A stretch of 64,000 bases of DNA from a virus (IMGVR_UViG_3300017971_000185:1-64000); one strand, 5' to 3'. Numbered from the stretch's first letter, positions 43,870 to 51,776 are shown. Notes: a model not told the origin generated them from the letters alone. Made by a program: numbers and translations.

Positions 43870-44135
43870 GGAAACGAGGACCGCGACCCTACCGCTATGA
43901 GGTGGATCTGGGGATGCTGCCGGAGGGCGCTACGGCCGCCCAGCTTGATCGCTTCTGCGAGGTACTCCAGCGGATTGTGGATGAGGACGACACCGACCTT
44001 GCTCACGTCGTGGCGTGCTTCGAGGCCCGCAACCCCAACCCACCTTCGGGCCACCAGCTCTGCTGGGGATGGCCGACGAAAGAGAACTGGAACGACGCGA
44101 TCCGAGAGGTATTCGGCAGCGAGGTTACGCCATGA
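43866..44135 (+). CDS. Small unknown protein (junction cassette)
   Basis: 89 residues starting RKRGPRPYRYEV and ending SEVTP. The middle resembles an alpha-helical pair (ATAAQLDRFCEVLQRIVDED). It begins and ends in the conserved GAGGTTACG...ATGA junction. Function unknown. Confidence 0.6.
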   Translation: MRKRGPRPYRYEVDLGMLPEGATAAQLDRFCEVLQRIVDEDDTDLAHVVACFEARNPNPPSGHQLCWGWPTKENWNDAIREVFGSEVTP

Positions 44136-44407
44136 TGACAAAGCAACGGCGGCACGAACTGGAGGAGGCGCTCGCGAAGGTGCGCGAGGCCGAGGTCTTA
44201 CTCGATCGGGCGTACGACGCCTATTGCGACTCGCCTCGGTCCGAGGAGGTCGAGCGCGAGTTTGACGGTGTGGCAGATCGTCAGTGGAGCATTCTCAGCT
44301 CTCTCAAGGACGCTATCTACGACGTTGTGAGGACGTTGGAGGGCCGCTATGGGATCGCCGTCACAATCGCCGGGAAAGTAGACCAGGAGGAGGTTACGGA
44401 TTCATGA
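44132..44407 (+). CDS. Small coiled-coil protein (junction cassette)
   Basis: 91 residues from ATGATG at 44132 behind GAGGTTACGCC. Heptad-like throughout (RRHELEEALAKVREAEVLLD). Ends QEEVTDS. Function unknown. Confidence 0.6.
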   Translation: MMTKQRRHELEEALAKVREAEVLLDRAYDAYCDSPRSEEVEREFDGVADRQWSILSSLKDAIYDVVRTLEGRYGIAVTIAGKVDQEEVTDS

Positions 44408-44649
44408 GAAAGCACGAAGACGGCGAGAGGCTGTGGCGTGGGACGCTCAGGTGTCGCGACTGCGGCGAGGTTCTCAACATCGCCGAGAACGTCCCCGAAA
44501 ACAAGAAGGCGCAGGTTGGGATGAGCGCTCCGCTCGTCGCTGGTCGATGTCCCAACGGGTGCCGTTCGACATGTTCGGACATGAACATGAACACGACGTT
44601 GGCGTGGGAGCCGGAGGTTACGGAAACGAGCCGAGAACATCGTGAATGA
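44404..44649 (+). CDS. Small zinc-ribbon protein, paralogue of 119-346
   Basis: 81 residues. CRDCGEVLN near residue 17 and GRCPNGCRSTC near 49, with SDMNMNTTLAWEPEV, are almost the same as in the gene at 119. The tail is longer (TETSREHRE) because the usual EVTE stop is read through in this copy. Confidence 0.7.
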   Translation: MRKHEDGERLWRGTLRCRDCGEVLNIAENVPENKKAQVGMSAPLVAGRCPNGCRSTCSDMNMNTTLAWEPEVTETSREHRE

Positions 44650-44824
44650 AGTCCTCGATGAACTACGGGGCCGGAAGGGCTTTGGTAGCCTCATCGATGA
44701 AGTCCGACAGGACCATGAGGTATACGCCGAGATGTACGAGGCTCTCGTTGAACGAGTCGAGATCGGAACGACAAGCGACAACGAGCCATCCAACTCCTAC
44801 TTCTATCCCGAGGTTTCGCCATGA
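44642..44824 (+). CDS. Small acidic protein (junction cassette)
   Basis: 60 residues from GTG 44642. Charged and helical (NEVLDELRGRKGFGSLIDEV), ending PEVSP in GAGGTTTCGCCATGA. Function unknown. Confidence 0.5.
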   Translation: MNEVLDELRGRKGFGSLIDEVRQDHEVYAEMYEALVERVEIGTTSDNEPSNSYFYPEVSP

Positions 44825-45183
44825 ACGACACCTACCGCACTCAAGACACTCCAAGTGCCCGAAACGGCCCGACAACACGCTGGCGTAAGGTCGTAGCCAA
44901 CACCCAACGCTTTGGCGCCACGGCTGCAATGGCCCCGCTTTCCTGGTTGCTCATGGCGGTCACCGTGCGCCACATACACAGCCCTGGCGCCTTGGTGTTC
45001 GTCGCCATCATGTTTTTCTTCCTGGTTGGAGGAGCGGCGCTTGGCCTCGCTTGCGTGGTGTCCGCCATTCGAGAGAAGGAAGGAGAGGATATGGTCGCAA
45101 TCTGCACAGCAGTGGTAGTGGTCGGGATCCTACCGACTTGCGCCGTACTGCTGGCTGCCGTTCTCGGGGAGGTTTCGCCATGA
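44821..45183 (+). CDS. Small membrane protein (junction cassette)
   Basis: 120 residues. After a polar N-terminus (to about residue 32) come three hydrophobic segments (about 35-50, 57-81 and 93-113). Ends GEVSP in the same 15-base junction GAGGTTTCGCCATGA as the preceding gene. Confidence 0.6.
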   Translation: MNDTYRTQDTPSARNGPTTRWRKVVANTQRFGATAAMAPLSWLLMAVTVRHIHSPGALVFVAIMFFFLVGGAALGLACVVSAIREKEGEDMVAICTAVVVVGILPTCAVLLAAVLGEVSP

Positions 45184-45416
45184 GCACGAAACGAGGAACC
45201 TGCTCTGGCGTGCCCCATGCGCTATCTCTCAGCCAGCTTCCGACTCCACCCGTAGGTTCGTTGTACCTTGAAAAGGATCGCGACGGGTGCGTGATCGCGG
45301 TGTGGCGTTACGAGGCCGAGGGGAAGTGGGTCAAGCTTGGATGCGAGAAGTGTGACCGGCTCGAAGCCGATGTGAAAGAGGCGATCCAGATCCTCGAAGG
45401 GGGCGCCCTCTACTGA
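45180..45416 (+). CDS. Small unknown protein (junction cassette)
   Basis: 78 residues. YLEKDRDGCVIAVWRYEAEG and a CEKC pair are visible. It follows the GAGGTTTCGCC ribosome-binding site. The 79 bases after it (45417-45495) are non-coding and end in another copy of the junction. Confidence 0.55.
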   Translation: MSTKRGTCSGVPHALSLSQLPTPPVGSLYLEKDRDGCVIAVWRYEAEGKWVKLGCEKCDRLEADVKEAIQILEGGALY

Positions 45417-45527
45417 CAGCGTCGGGCTTGGCGGCGCTAGGGTTGCTCAGAACTGCCATCGGCGTCGGACCACAGCAGAAGCCAGAGGTTACGCAATGAG
45501 TCAGAAACGAGCAGTACCGCGGTTGCC

Positions 45528-45623
45528 ATGGGGCTCGCATACGGTCGCGATCAAGCCGAGGCGGAGACACAGGCACAGCTTGCAGTGCTCTATCGTTTCG
45601 CGGAAGCTGAGGAAGATGGGTAA
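45528..45623 (+). CDS. Very small acidic protein, possibly a frameshifted cassette
   Basis: 31 residues, GLAYGRDQAEAETQAQLAVL then YRFAEAEEDG, from ATG 45528. The well-placed ribosome-binding junction instead serves ATG 45496, whose frame (SQKRAVPRLP) would need a one-base shift to join this sequence. The reading frame starting at 45496 otherwise runs to 45858 but passes through an implausible Arg/His-rich stretch here. The stop overlaps the next ATG. Confidence 0.35.
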   Translation: MGLAYGRDQAEAETQAQLAVLYRFAEAEEDG

Positions 45624-45858
45624 GTCGCCTCCCAGAGACGAGAGTCCGTTCCCCGCGTGCCCGGTTGGCATCCCGGAGTACAGGCCGCAGCCGTTTGGCC
45701 TGCTGTACCGATGCTACGGGTGCAGAAAGGCGCTGTCGGTCCGGCGCATGGTCTGTGCTGCTGGGTTGCCAGTGGGCATCATTCACAGCCAGAGGAAGGA
45801 TCTGATGCCTTATCGAGATCGGCCTGATACTCGGCTGCTCAACGGCAAAAAGATCTGA
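45616..45858 (+). CDS. Small basic protein with CYGC pair
   Basis: 80 residues from ATG 45616. PFPACPVGIPEYRPQPFGLL and YRCYGCRKALSVRRMVC hold several Cys. A longer version from ATG 45496 (120 residues) is possible. Function unknown. Confidence 0.5.
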   Translation: MGKSPPRDESPFPACPVGIPEYRPQPFGLLYRCYGCRKALSVRRMVCAAGLPVGIIHSQRKDLMPYRDRPDTRLLNGKKI

Positions 45859-45895
45859 GTTGTCTAGATGACAGTCGTTCGGGGTAGAACAGAGT

Positions 45896-46090
45896 ATGGC
45901 CAAGATCGACAAAACCGAGGCACGCGGTGTTCTCGGTCATGCGAAGAGAACCGGCGAAGCGCTTGTCGATTTCGACTCCAAGGAAGAAGCCGACGCCTTT
46001 GTTGACATACTGTATGGGCTATCTGACGAGATCGCCTGCGCAGGAGAGCAGCAGAAGGAGAGGTATCGGTTGAAGGTTGTCTATCTCTGA
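45896..46090 (+). CDS. Small unknown protein
   Basis: 64 residues, AKIDKTEARGVLGHAKRTGE ... SKEEADAFVDILYGL. Acidic alpha/beta; no family. GGGGTAG lies upstream. Confidence 0.55.
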   Translation: MAKIDKTEARGVLGHAKRTGEALVDFDSKEEADAFVDILYGLSDEIACAGEQQKERYRLKVVYL

Positions 46091-46102
46091 GTGGGCGAGA
46101 CG

Positions 46103-46525
46103 ATGGCTGAAATTGACAAAGCGGAAAACGAACGGCTCAAGCGCGAGTTGGCGGAGACGAAACGCGTCAGCTTGGAGTGGCAGCGTGAGCGTCACAGTTT
46201 CAAGGCCCAGGCCGAGGCGAATATGCGCAGGGTAAACGCTGTGACAGGGGCGTTGCAGGAGTGCGTCGATGCGATGGATGAAGTCGAGTCTCGCTGGGAT
46301 GCACTGACGAACAGGGCCATCGCTGCACGGGACAAGGCTCGCGTGCTCATCAACGAGGCTGAGCCGAGGGGGTGTGAGGCGTGTGGCGAGCTAGAGAAGG
46401 CGCTACAGCGTGTCAAGGATGTCGTGGGGGCGATTCCGATCGACGGTTCGCCAGAGCAAGGGATCGTAACCGCCTTGAACATCGTTGATCAGGCTCTTGC
46501 CAAGAAGGCAGGCAATCGTGCGTGA
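46103..46525 (+). CDS. Coiled-coil protein
   Basis: 140 residues from ATG 46103 (GTG 46091 also possible). Long heptads (ENERLKRELAETKRVSLEWQ) and a central CEACGE knuckle. The final helix (GIVTALNIVDQALAKKAG) resembles an oligomerisation tail. Function unknown. Confidence 0.6.
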   Translation: MAEIDKAENERLKRELAETKRVSLEWQRERHSFKAQAEANMRRVNAVTGALQECVDAMDEVESRWDALTNRAIAARDKARVLINEAEPRGCEACGELEKALQRVKDVVGAIPIDGSPEQGIVTALNIVDQALAKKAGNRA

Positions 46526-46811
46526 GGCGTGGCGAGACGATCTGGAATTCATGACGTGGCTGGAGTCGCTTGGGAAGCCCGTGCCAGAGAGAATGGATCC
46601 CATGGGACAGGCGATGACAGGTGCCATGTGGCTGGCGTGGAAAGCGAGAGTCGATACAGATTGTCTGGTGAAGGCTGCTCGGGACGTGTGCGCCCTACAC
46701 GTTGATGGGCAGCACGTGGCCGATGCAGACATGGATGCCGCAATCGGAAGTCTCCGTGCTGCTCTTGCGGCCTCGAAACCGTGGGTGGACCTAGCCAGGA
46801 GAACCCAGTAG
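46518..46811 (+). CDS. Small unknown protein
   Basis: 97 residues from GTG 46518, overlapping the preceding gene by eight bases. FMTWLESLGKPVPERMDPMG and LAWKARVDTDCLVKAARD are helical. No family is recognised. Confidence 0.55.
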   Translation: MREAWRDDLEFMTWLESLGKPVPERMDPMGQAMTGAMWLAWKARVDTDCLVKAARDVCALHVDGQHVADADMDAAIGSLRAALAASKPWVDLARRTQ

Positions 46812-46812
46812 C

Positions 46813-47343
46813 ATGGACGCTCAGCAACTTATCAAGGCGCTCAGGGAAGTGTGCGAGGAGACGGCGGATAGCTGTGTGAGAGCGTTCGCGGCCAGCCTCG
46901 CTGACAAGATCGAGATGGCCGAAACGGAGCGCAAGATCGGCGTACTACCCAACGCTGCGCTCCCTCCAAAAGCCGTGAGCGAGTGGGAGAAGGGGCGGTA
47001 TGCGGCGATCGATGCTGCCCGCGAGGCGGAGAAAATCGAGCTAGACCGCCGTAAGGAGTACGTCTCATGGATCGTGGCGAAGGACATCCCGGTGTATCGG
47101 CAGCCGTCTGAGAAAATGGGGAGAGCTAGAGACTATTCCAATCTCAGGAAGACCCTTCGCAAGAACATACTGGAAGGGCGTGGCTGCGGTTTCATCGAAT
47201 TGGCCTGCGACAACTGCGGCACGCGTCTTTTTGACAGCAACGCCATGACGCTATCGTCGTCTCCTCCGCAATTCTACGCTGATTGCTGTGGCTGCGGGCG
47301 TCGCTACTACCTGACTCTGGACGCGCGAGCGCATGTCTTTTGA
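46813..47343 (+). CDS. Helical protein with C-terminal zinc ribbon
   Basis: 176 residues. Coiled N-terminal two-thirds (LIKALREVCEETADSCVRAF) and a C-terminal ribbon: LACDNCGTRLFDSN ... ADCCGCGRRYYLTLD. The layout is like several neighbours (helices plus a zinc knuckle), suggesting a family of accessory adaptors. Confidence 0.6.
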   Translation: MDAQQLIKALREVCEETADSCVRAFAASLADKIEMAETERKIGVLPNAALPPKAVSEWEKGRYAAIDAAREAEKIELDRRKEYVSWIVAKDIPVYRQPSEKMGRARDYSNLRKTLRKNILEGRGCGFIELACDNCGTRLFDSNAMTLSSSPPQFYADCCGCGRRYYLTLDARAHVF

Positions 47344-47521
47344 GGATCGTAGCTTTGAACGAGCGATGGGGATGGGCGGTCCTTCTGCCGCTTTGTGCTA
47401 CTACTGGTTGCGCGATGGCATTCCGGCCGGATGGGTGGCCTTCACATGGCTGGGCTTCTCGCTCCTGTTGCTTGTCTTGTCGCTCAGGAAGGGTTTGAAG
47501 CGGAGACGGCATGGCCGTTGA
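47333..47521 (+). CDS. Small membrane protein
   Basis: 62 residues with a hydrophobic segment AGWVAFTWLGFSLLLLVLSL and a basic tail (RKGLKRRRHGR). Overlaps both neighbours by 11 bases. Confidence 0.5.
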   Translation: MSFEDRSFERAMGMGGPSAALCYYWLRDGIPAGWVAFTWLGFSLLLLVLSLRKGLKRRRHGR

Positions 47522-47828
47522 GGTCTGCCCCGAGTGCGGGGAAGAAAGCCCCTTGCTTCAGACGGAGGCACAGTGCGAAGCCTGTGGCCATGTCCTGTTC
47601 CATTTTGTGTGCCCCACATGCGAACATGAGCGGGCCGGGGGATACGGACATGGGAGTGCCTTGCGGCGTGTGGTTTTGAAAGACGTTCCCGAACAGTACA
47701 AGCACCCTCACTACTGCTGTTGTTGTGGACAATGTGCTGCGCCTGTGGCAACTTTCGAGTACACTAGGCGCTTTCGTGGCTGTCGGAATGAGCACGAGGC
47801 ACCTGATCCAGATCTCCTCGATGACTAG
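47511..47828 (+). CDS. Multi-knuckle zinc-ribbon protein
   Basis: 105 residues with CPECGE, CEACGH, CPTCEHE and YCCCCGQC: at least two zinc ribbons. Possibly a nucleic-acid-binding protein. Acidic C-terminus (DPDLLDD). Confidence 0.6.
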   Translation: MAVEVCPECGEESPLLQTEAQCEACGHVLFHFVCPTCEHERAGGYGHGSALRRVVLKDVPEQYKHPHYCCCCGQCAAPVATFEYTRRFRGCRNEHEAPDPDLLDD

Positions 47829-47837
47829 GAGTGAACG

Positions 47838-48194
47838 ATGCCAACCAATCTCACGGCCGTCTCGTTTAGTCCGTTTCCTCTGGATCTGATCGGGAAGGCG
47901 GATACCTTCATTCGGTTCCGTCCAGAGCATGTTTTGGAGGGGCATGGTCCTCTTTTGACCCAATTCCAGGCCCCGCAGATCGCCACTCCGGCCGAGGCAG
48001 AGCGTGAGGGCTCCTGGGAGCCCCGGTACGGCCTTGAGTGGTGGCCCGTTGGGCCGTCTCAACTCAGTGTTGCCGAGATCAAGACGCCTTTGCGGGAGTC
48101 TCTCAGGAGGCGACAGCGGGAAGGCCCACGGGAAGTGGATGTGACGCCCGAATTCGTGCGAGCGCTTTTGGGAGTGTCTGAGGACGACCAATGA
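47838..48194 (+). CDS. Small unknown protein
   Basis: 118 residues; TAGGAGTGA precedes ATG 47838. Mixed sequence with a Glu/Arg-rich helix (TPLRESLRRRQREGPREVDV). Overlaps the next gene as ATGA. Confidence 0.55.
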   Translation: MPTNLTAVSFSPFPLDLIGKADTFIRFRPEHVLEGHGPLLTQFQAPQIATPAEAEREGSWEPRYGLEWWPVGPSQLSVAEIKTPLRESLRRRQREGPREVDVTPEFVRALLGVSEDDQ

Positions 48195-48787
48195 AACCTG
48201 AATTACCACCTGGATGGTACTGGGCCGGGGACGACTCCGCGACGCATGGGAGGGGATACGTCGTCGGAACAACGTCGGAAACCATTGCGGCGCAGGCGTG
48301 GAACGTTTGGCACCAAGAGACAGGCATTCCTCCCGAGCGTTGGAAGGAAATGACGACTGCTGAGGCCCGAGTCAAGAAGTTGAAAGAGCGCTGCGAAGGG
48401 TTGGAGGGCGAGCTAGTCTGGCATCAGACATACGTTCGGCCTCTCAACGATCCAGACAACCCGCGACACATTTCTGAAGTGCTTGAGACTCTCGAATACG
48501 CCGAGAGCCGGTTGAAGGTGGCCAAGGATGAACGAGATGCGGCCGAGGAAGAAGCCGACAGAGCCGAGACCTTCGCTGAGAAGCTGGCCGAGGCGCTGGA
48601 GATGGCGCTAGAAGAGTACGTCCATCGCGACAGCGAGGGCGGCCATCACTGTATTCACTGCGGAGCGGCGTGGAAAGACCCGGCTCAAGAACACCACGCG
48701 ATGAAGTGCCACTTCATGCGTAGGATGCTCGCGGAGTACAAGAAAGCGATGAAGCCATGTACAACTGCGCAAGCTGCGAATCGTTAG
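48191..48787 (+). CDS. Coiled-coil protein with C-terminal Cys/His finger
   Basis: 198 residues. The N-terminal part has a small Trp-rich fold (GWYWAGDDSATHGRGYVVGT), then a long coiled coil (RLKVAKDERDAAEEEADRAE) and a CIHCGAAWKDPAQEHHAMKC zinc finger near residue 160. Function unknown. Confidence 0.6.
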   Translation: MKPELPPGWYWAGDDSATHGRGYVVGTTSETIAAQAWNVWHQETGIPPERWKEMTTAEARVKKLKERCEGLEGELVWHQTYVRPLNDPDNPRHISEVLETLEYAESRLKVAKDERDAAEEEADRAETFAEKLAEALEMALEEYVHRDSEGGHHCIHCGAAWKDPAQEHHAMKCHFMRRMLAEYKKAMKPCTTAQAANR

Positions 48788-49374
48788 TGAGAGAAGAAGA
48801 GGCTTTCCCCTGCCGGAACGAAGGCTGTTCGGTTCTCATGTGTTCGGAAGAGTGTCGCGGTCTTCATGAGAAGGAGCGGTGCGCTCGGAAGGATCCTGTT
48901 CCACCACGCCAAGATCACGAGTACACGCCGATAGAGATAGCGCACTTGCTGCGGATAGAGGACTGGCCCGGTACGCGCGTTGATGGTGAAGTGCGGCGTT
49001 TCCGTGCGTCGTTCATGAATTGCCGTGATCGAGAGCCAGCGCCCGAAGAGTACTGGGCCGCCGGAGAGGGCAGTGCTTTGCGCGCTAAGGGCTGGCCGAC
49101 TACGCCAGACTACTCTGCGGACTTCTTGCCTGAGGCTCCGAACCCGAGTGAAGGGGCTGTCGATATACGGTCGGGCATTTACGGAGGCACACCTTGCGTC
49201 GTGGGGACACGTTTCCCCGTGTCGAATCTGCTGGCGGAGGTAGCCGACAGTGCTGTACTCGATGAGCTAGCTGAGGATTTTGACCAAGACCCGGAGGGCT
49301 TTCGGAAAGCAATTCGATGGGCCGCTTACTTCGTTGACCGGGTCAGAAGCCCAGAGACCGTGACGAAACGGTAG
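48757..49374 (+). CDS. MYND-like finger plus DUF433-like domain
   Basis: 205 residues; the start lies inside the previous gene. The N-terminus CASCESLVREEEAFPCRNEG ... CSEECRGLHEKERC looks like a MYND-type zinc finger. The C-terminus VDIRSGIYGGTPCVVGTRFP ... LDELAEDFDQDPEGFRKAI matches DUF433, a small HTH-like domain common in VapB-type antitoxin pairs. No partner toxin is visible nearby. The last 49 bases overlap the convergent deacetylase gene. Confidence 0.6.
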   Translation: MYNCASCESLVREEEAFPCRNEGCSVLMCSEECRGLHEKERCARKDPVPPRQDHEYTPIEIAHLLRIEDWPGTRVDGEVRRFRASFMNCRDREPAPEEYWAAGEGSALRAKGWPTTPDYSADFLPEAPNPSEGAVDIRSGIYGGTPCVVGTRFPVSNLLAEVADSAVLDELAEDFDQDPEGFRKAIRWAAYFVDRVRSPETVTKR

Positions 49375-49979
49375 CCGCGTTTGCGGAAAATCTGGGCGAT
49401 CCGGGGAAGAGTTGCACTTGTGGTGATCCCGCGTCCGTTGATGTGGAAGATCACGATGGAGCCGCGCTTTGCTTTCCACGTCACGTAGCGAACGATGGCA
49501 TCTGCACGCAGGTTGGGATCGGGATCGCCGCTGGCTACGTCGTAGGTGATCGTGCGCAGTCCGAGGGTCTCGGCTGCTGCGAGGACTTCATCATCGTAGC
49601 GAACGGACGGGGGACGGAACAGCTTGGGCTTCTTGCCAGTGATGCGTTGGATTGTGGTTTGGGCTGCACGAAGCTCAGCAACAACGGCATCGTATGGAAG
49701 CTCATCGAGCCAGATGTGGCGGTGTCCGTGGGAGCCGATCTCGAAATGTTGCGCGAGTTTCTGGGCGTGCTCTGGATGAGATTCGGCCCAGCGTCCGCTC
49801 ACGAACACTGTGGCGGGGATGTCGTGTTCCAGTAGGGCTCGGACGATGTCGTGGTCCAGTCCGTCGCCGCGGGTGGGACACGCATCGAAGGTGAGTGCGA
49901 TCTGTTTGTGGTCGCGTGGTCCGTGACGAATGGCTCCAAGCCCTAGAGCGAGCAGGAGGAGCCACTTCATTGGCCACAT
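49326..49979 (-). CDS. Secreted polysaccharide deacetylase (NodB/CE4)
   Basis: 217 residues; start at 49979. A hydrophobic N-terminal segment (KWLLLLALGLGAI) is followed by the CE4 motifs in order: ALTFDAC (Asp32), GSHGHRH (His84 and His88, metal ligands) and FRPPSVRYDDE (Arg122). A later YDVASGDPDPN and IVIFHINGRG complete the fold. CE4 enzymes remove acetyl groups from peptidoglycan or other glycans. The first motif has TFDA instead of TFDD, a variant seen in some members. Probably acts outside the inner membrane in lysis or envelope remodelling. Confidence 0.75.
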   Translation of the reverse strand: MWPMKWLLLLALGLGAIRHGPRDHKQIALTFDACPTRGDGLDHDIVRALLEHDIPATVFVSGRWAESHPEHAQKLAQHFEIGSHGHRHIWLDELPYDAVVAELRAAQTTIQRITGKKPKLFRPPSVRYDDEVLAAAETLGLRTITYDVASGDPDPNLRADAIVRYVTWKAKRGSIVIFHINGRGITTSATLPRIAQIFRKRGYRFVTVSGLLTRSTK

Positions 49980-50164
49980 GAAGGATGAAAGAGCAGCATG
50001 AAGCTGCCGACAAGCAAGGGAATGGATGCGAAGTCGACTATGTTGAATGGCTCCCAGCCGGGAAACATCGGCCAGAACACGTAGGTTCCTATCAGAAGGA
50101 ACAGCCCAAGCCGTTGCCTTTGCTTCAGGGCCATCGCCAGTCGTTTCTCCAGAAGGGTCGGCAT
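49967..50164 (-). CDS. Small two-segment membrane protein
   Basis: 65 residues from ATG 50164 (AAGAGA upstream). A basic N-terminus (EKRLAMALKQRQRLG) precedes two hydrophobic segments (about 19-35 and 44-60). Its 3' end overlaps the deacetylase start, so the two are probably coexpressed. A holin-like role is possible. Confidence 0.55.
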   Translation of the reverse strand: MPTLLEKRLAMALKQRQRLGLFLLIGTYVFWPMFPGWEPFNIVDFASIPLLVGSFMLLFHPSCGQ

Positions 50165-50352
50165 ATCTCTTGGGTTCGTTTCCAGCCGTCGCGGTAGGGC
50201 TTGGTCATGCGCTCTACCTCTTCGCGAGAGGACTCTACCGCCTGGGCTACCAAGGCTTGTAGCTCCTCTGGGGTGTGCGTTTTTTCGAGCGATTCCATAA
50301 CCTTGGTGATTCGGCCAGGGCCAGCTTGGGCTGGAGTGGTCCAGAGGGTCAT
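50125..50352 (-). CDS. Small helical protein
   Basis: 75 residues from ATG 50352, with GGAG eleven bases upstream. Charged helix (TPEELQALVAQAVESSREEV) ending in an aromatic/basic tail (RPFWRNDWRWP). First of three overlapping minus-strand genes leading to the deacetylase. Confidence 0.55.
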   Translation of the reverse strand: MTLWTTPAQAGPGRITKVMESLEKTHTPEELQALVAQAVESSREEVERMTKPYRDGWKRTQEICRPFWRNDWRWP

Positions 50353-50375
50353 GTTTGTTACTACTCCATAGAAGG

Positions 50376-50552
50376 TCAACCACGCCAGGCTCGAATGGCC
50401 TCCAGCATCTTCCAGGCTTTCTCGCGCAGGGAGGCCCAGGCTCGCTGGCGTCCTCCGTCTGGTATCGAGAGATCCAGCCCCAGCTTGCGGCCTTCGCCGA
50501 GGCTGATGAGGAGACATTCTAGCTCGGTTTCTGTGAGGTTGAGCGTTGCCAC
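50376..50552 (-). CDS. Small helical protein
   Basis: 58 residues from GTG 50552: ATLNLTETELECLLISLGEG ... QRAWASLREKAWKMLEAI. Codon use and position (head of the minus-strand cluster, 50 bases from the divergent + gene) support it; no clear ribosome-binding site. TATCCT stands just upstream on the minus strand. Confidence 0.45.
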   Translation of the reverse strand: MATLNLTETELECLLISLGEGRKLGLDLSIPDGGRQRAWASLREKAWKMLEAIRAWRG

Positions 50553-50602
50553 GAATCGTAGGATAGCACACCAGGAGCTTTGTTGGCGTATATACAGGAG
50601 AC

Positions 50603-51772
50603 GTGTCTGAGTCTCTTGAGAGGCTGGAAGTTGCCGAAGTCGACCTGCTGGCTTTGGACGACACGCGGCTCAGGTGTCGCCAGTGGATTCTCATCGAGGA
50701 TGCTCTTGACGCGCTAGGACTCAAGCATAGTCAGGGCAATCGTAAGAAGATGGCGGTCCTGTTTGAGCTTTTGGGCTGGGAGCATGTTGCTCTTCGGAGT
50801 TTCCCTGAGGATCCCGGTGAAACCAATCGCCTTCGTGGTGATCCGAAGCTACCCAAGAGTCGGCCTCATGATGAGCAGTCGCTCTGGGTTCGGACTCGTT
50901 CTCTGAGAGAGATTGATGCGTTTTTCCAGTCCGGCGACGGGAAGACTCGGCTGGAGAATCCTCTCTATCGGCTCGTTGGCACCTATGCTGGTCATGTCCA
51001 GCGCATCAAGCCTGTGCCTGCTGTTCAAATCCTACGAACCAAGCGTGTGGCTGACTCGGCACCCATTCGGGCTCGCGATGCGTTGGCCAGGAAGATCGTA
51101 GAGTTTGTGAAGAAGCTCGGGCGCCCTGTTTGGCCTGTAGAGATCAGGCAAGAACTAGAGATCTCGCCTTCGCGGTGGCTGGCTCTACGAGGCTACATGC
51201 TTTCCGCCAAGTTGTTGAAGCAAGTCGGTGAAAGACGGCTGGCTCAATATGCCCTTCCCGACTACGAGGAGCAGATACGCAGGCCCGAGAAGATTGAACC
51301 CTACAGAGGCCCCAGCGCTGACTTGTACCAAGTAGTCGAGGACTTTCTTGCCAATTACGATGAAGTCCGGGTGCAACAGGTTCACGACTACGTGCGGCCT
51401 GCGGTAACCCACGGAGTGTTGAAAGCCGTCCTTGAACAGATTGGTTGGCGTAAGCGTGGTGGCTCCGGTCAGTTGCGTAGACGCTATGTGGGGCCAGGGC
51501 ATCCTCAATATGTGTACAAGCCTTCGGAGGAGCCTTCGGAGGAGCCTTCGGAGGAGCCTTCGGAGGAGCCCGAGAAGGAAAACTCGTCCGTGAAGCGCAA
51601 GATCTACGCCGCGATGAAGGACCCGAGCCTCGGACTGGCGTCTGCCAAGGAAATCGCATCCCATGTGCCTTATGGAGTTGGGATGGTGCGAAGGCTGCTA
51701 AAGGAGATGGTCGAGGAAGAGTTGGTGGGTGTGTTGCAGATCGGAAACAGGCAACTGTACTTTGACCGGTGA
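50603..51772 (+). CDS. Multi-winged-helix DNA-binding-type protein
   Basis: 389 residues from GTG 50603 after AGGAG. Several helix-turn-helix segments are visible, for example ALARKIVEFVKKLGRPVWPV, EISPSRWLALRGYMLSAKLL and the C-terminal IYAAMKDPSLGLASAKEIAS ... VGMVRRLLKEMVEEELVGV. A Ser/Glu/Pro linker made of four PSEE units separates the last domain. A TATATA element lies close upstream. Possible regulator; target unknown. Confidence 0.6.
   Translation: MSESLERLEVAEVDLLALDDTRLRCRQWILIEDALDALGLKHSQGNRKKMAVLFELLGWEHVALRSFPEDPGETNRLRGDPKLPKSRPHDEQSLWVRTRSLREIDAFFQSGDGKTRLENPLYRLVGTYAGHVQRIKPVPAVQILRTKRVADSAPIRARDALARKIVEFVKKLGRPVWPVEIRQELEISPSRWLALRGYMLSAKLLKQVGERRLAQYALPDYEEQIRRPEKIEPYRGPSADLYQVVEDFLANYDEVRVQQVHDYVRPAVTHGVLKAVLEQIGWRKRGGSGQLRRRYVGPGHPQYVYKPSEEPSEEPSEEPSEEPEKENSSVKRKIYAAMKDPSLGLASAKEIASHVPYGVGMVRRLLKEMVEEELVGVLQIGNRQLYFDR
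51521..51568 (+). repeat. 12-bp in-frame tandem repeat (4 units)
   Basis: CCTTCGGAGGAG occurs four times head to tail and encodes the PSEE linker of the surrounding protein. The unit is a multiple of three, so slippage would change linker length without breaking the frame. Confidence 0.85.
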
Positions 51773-51776
51773 GGCC

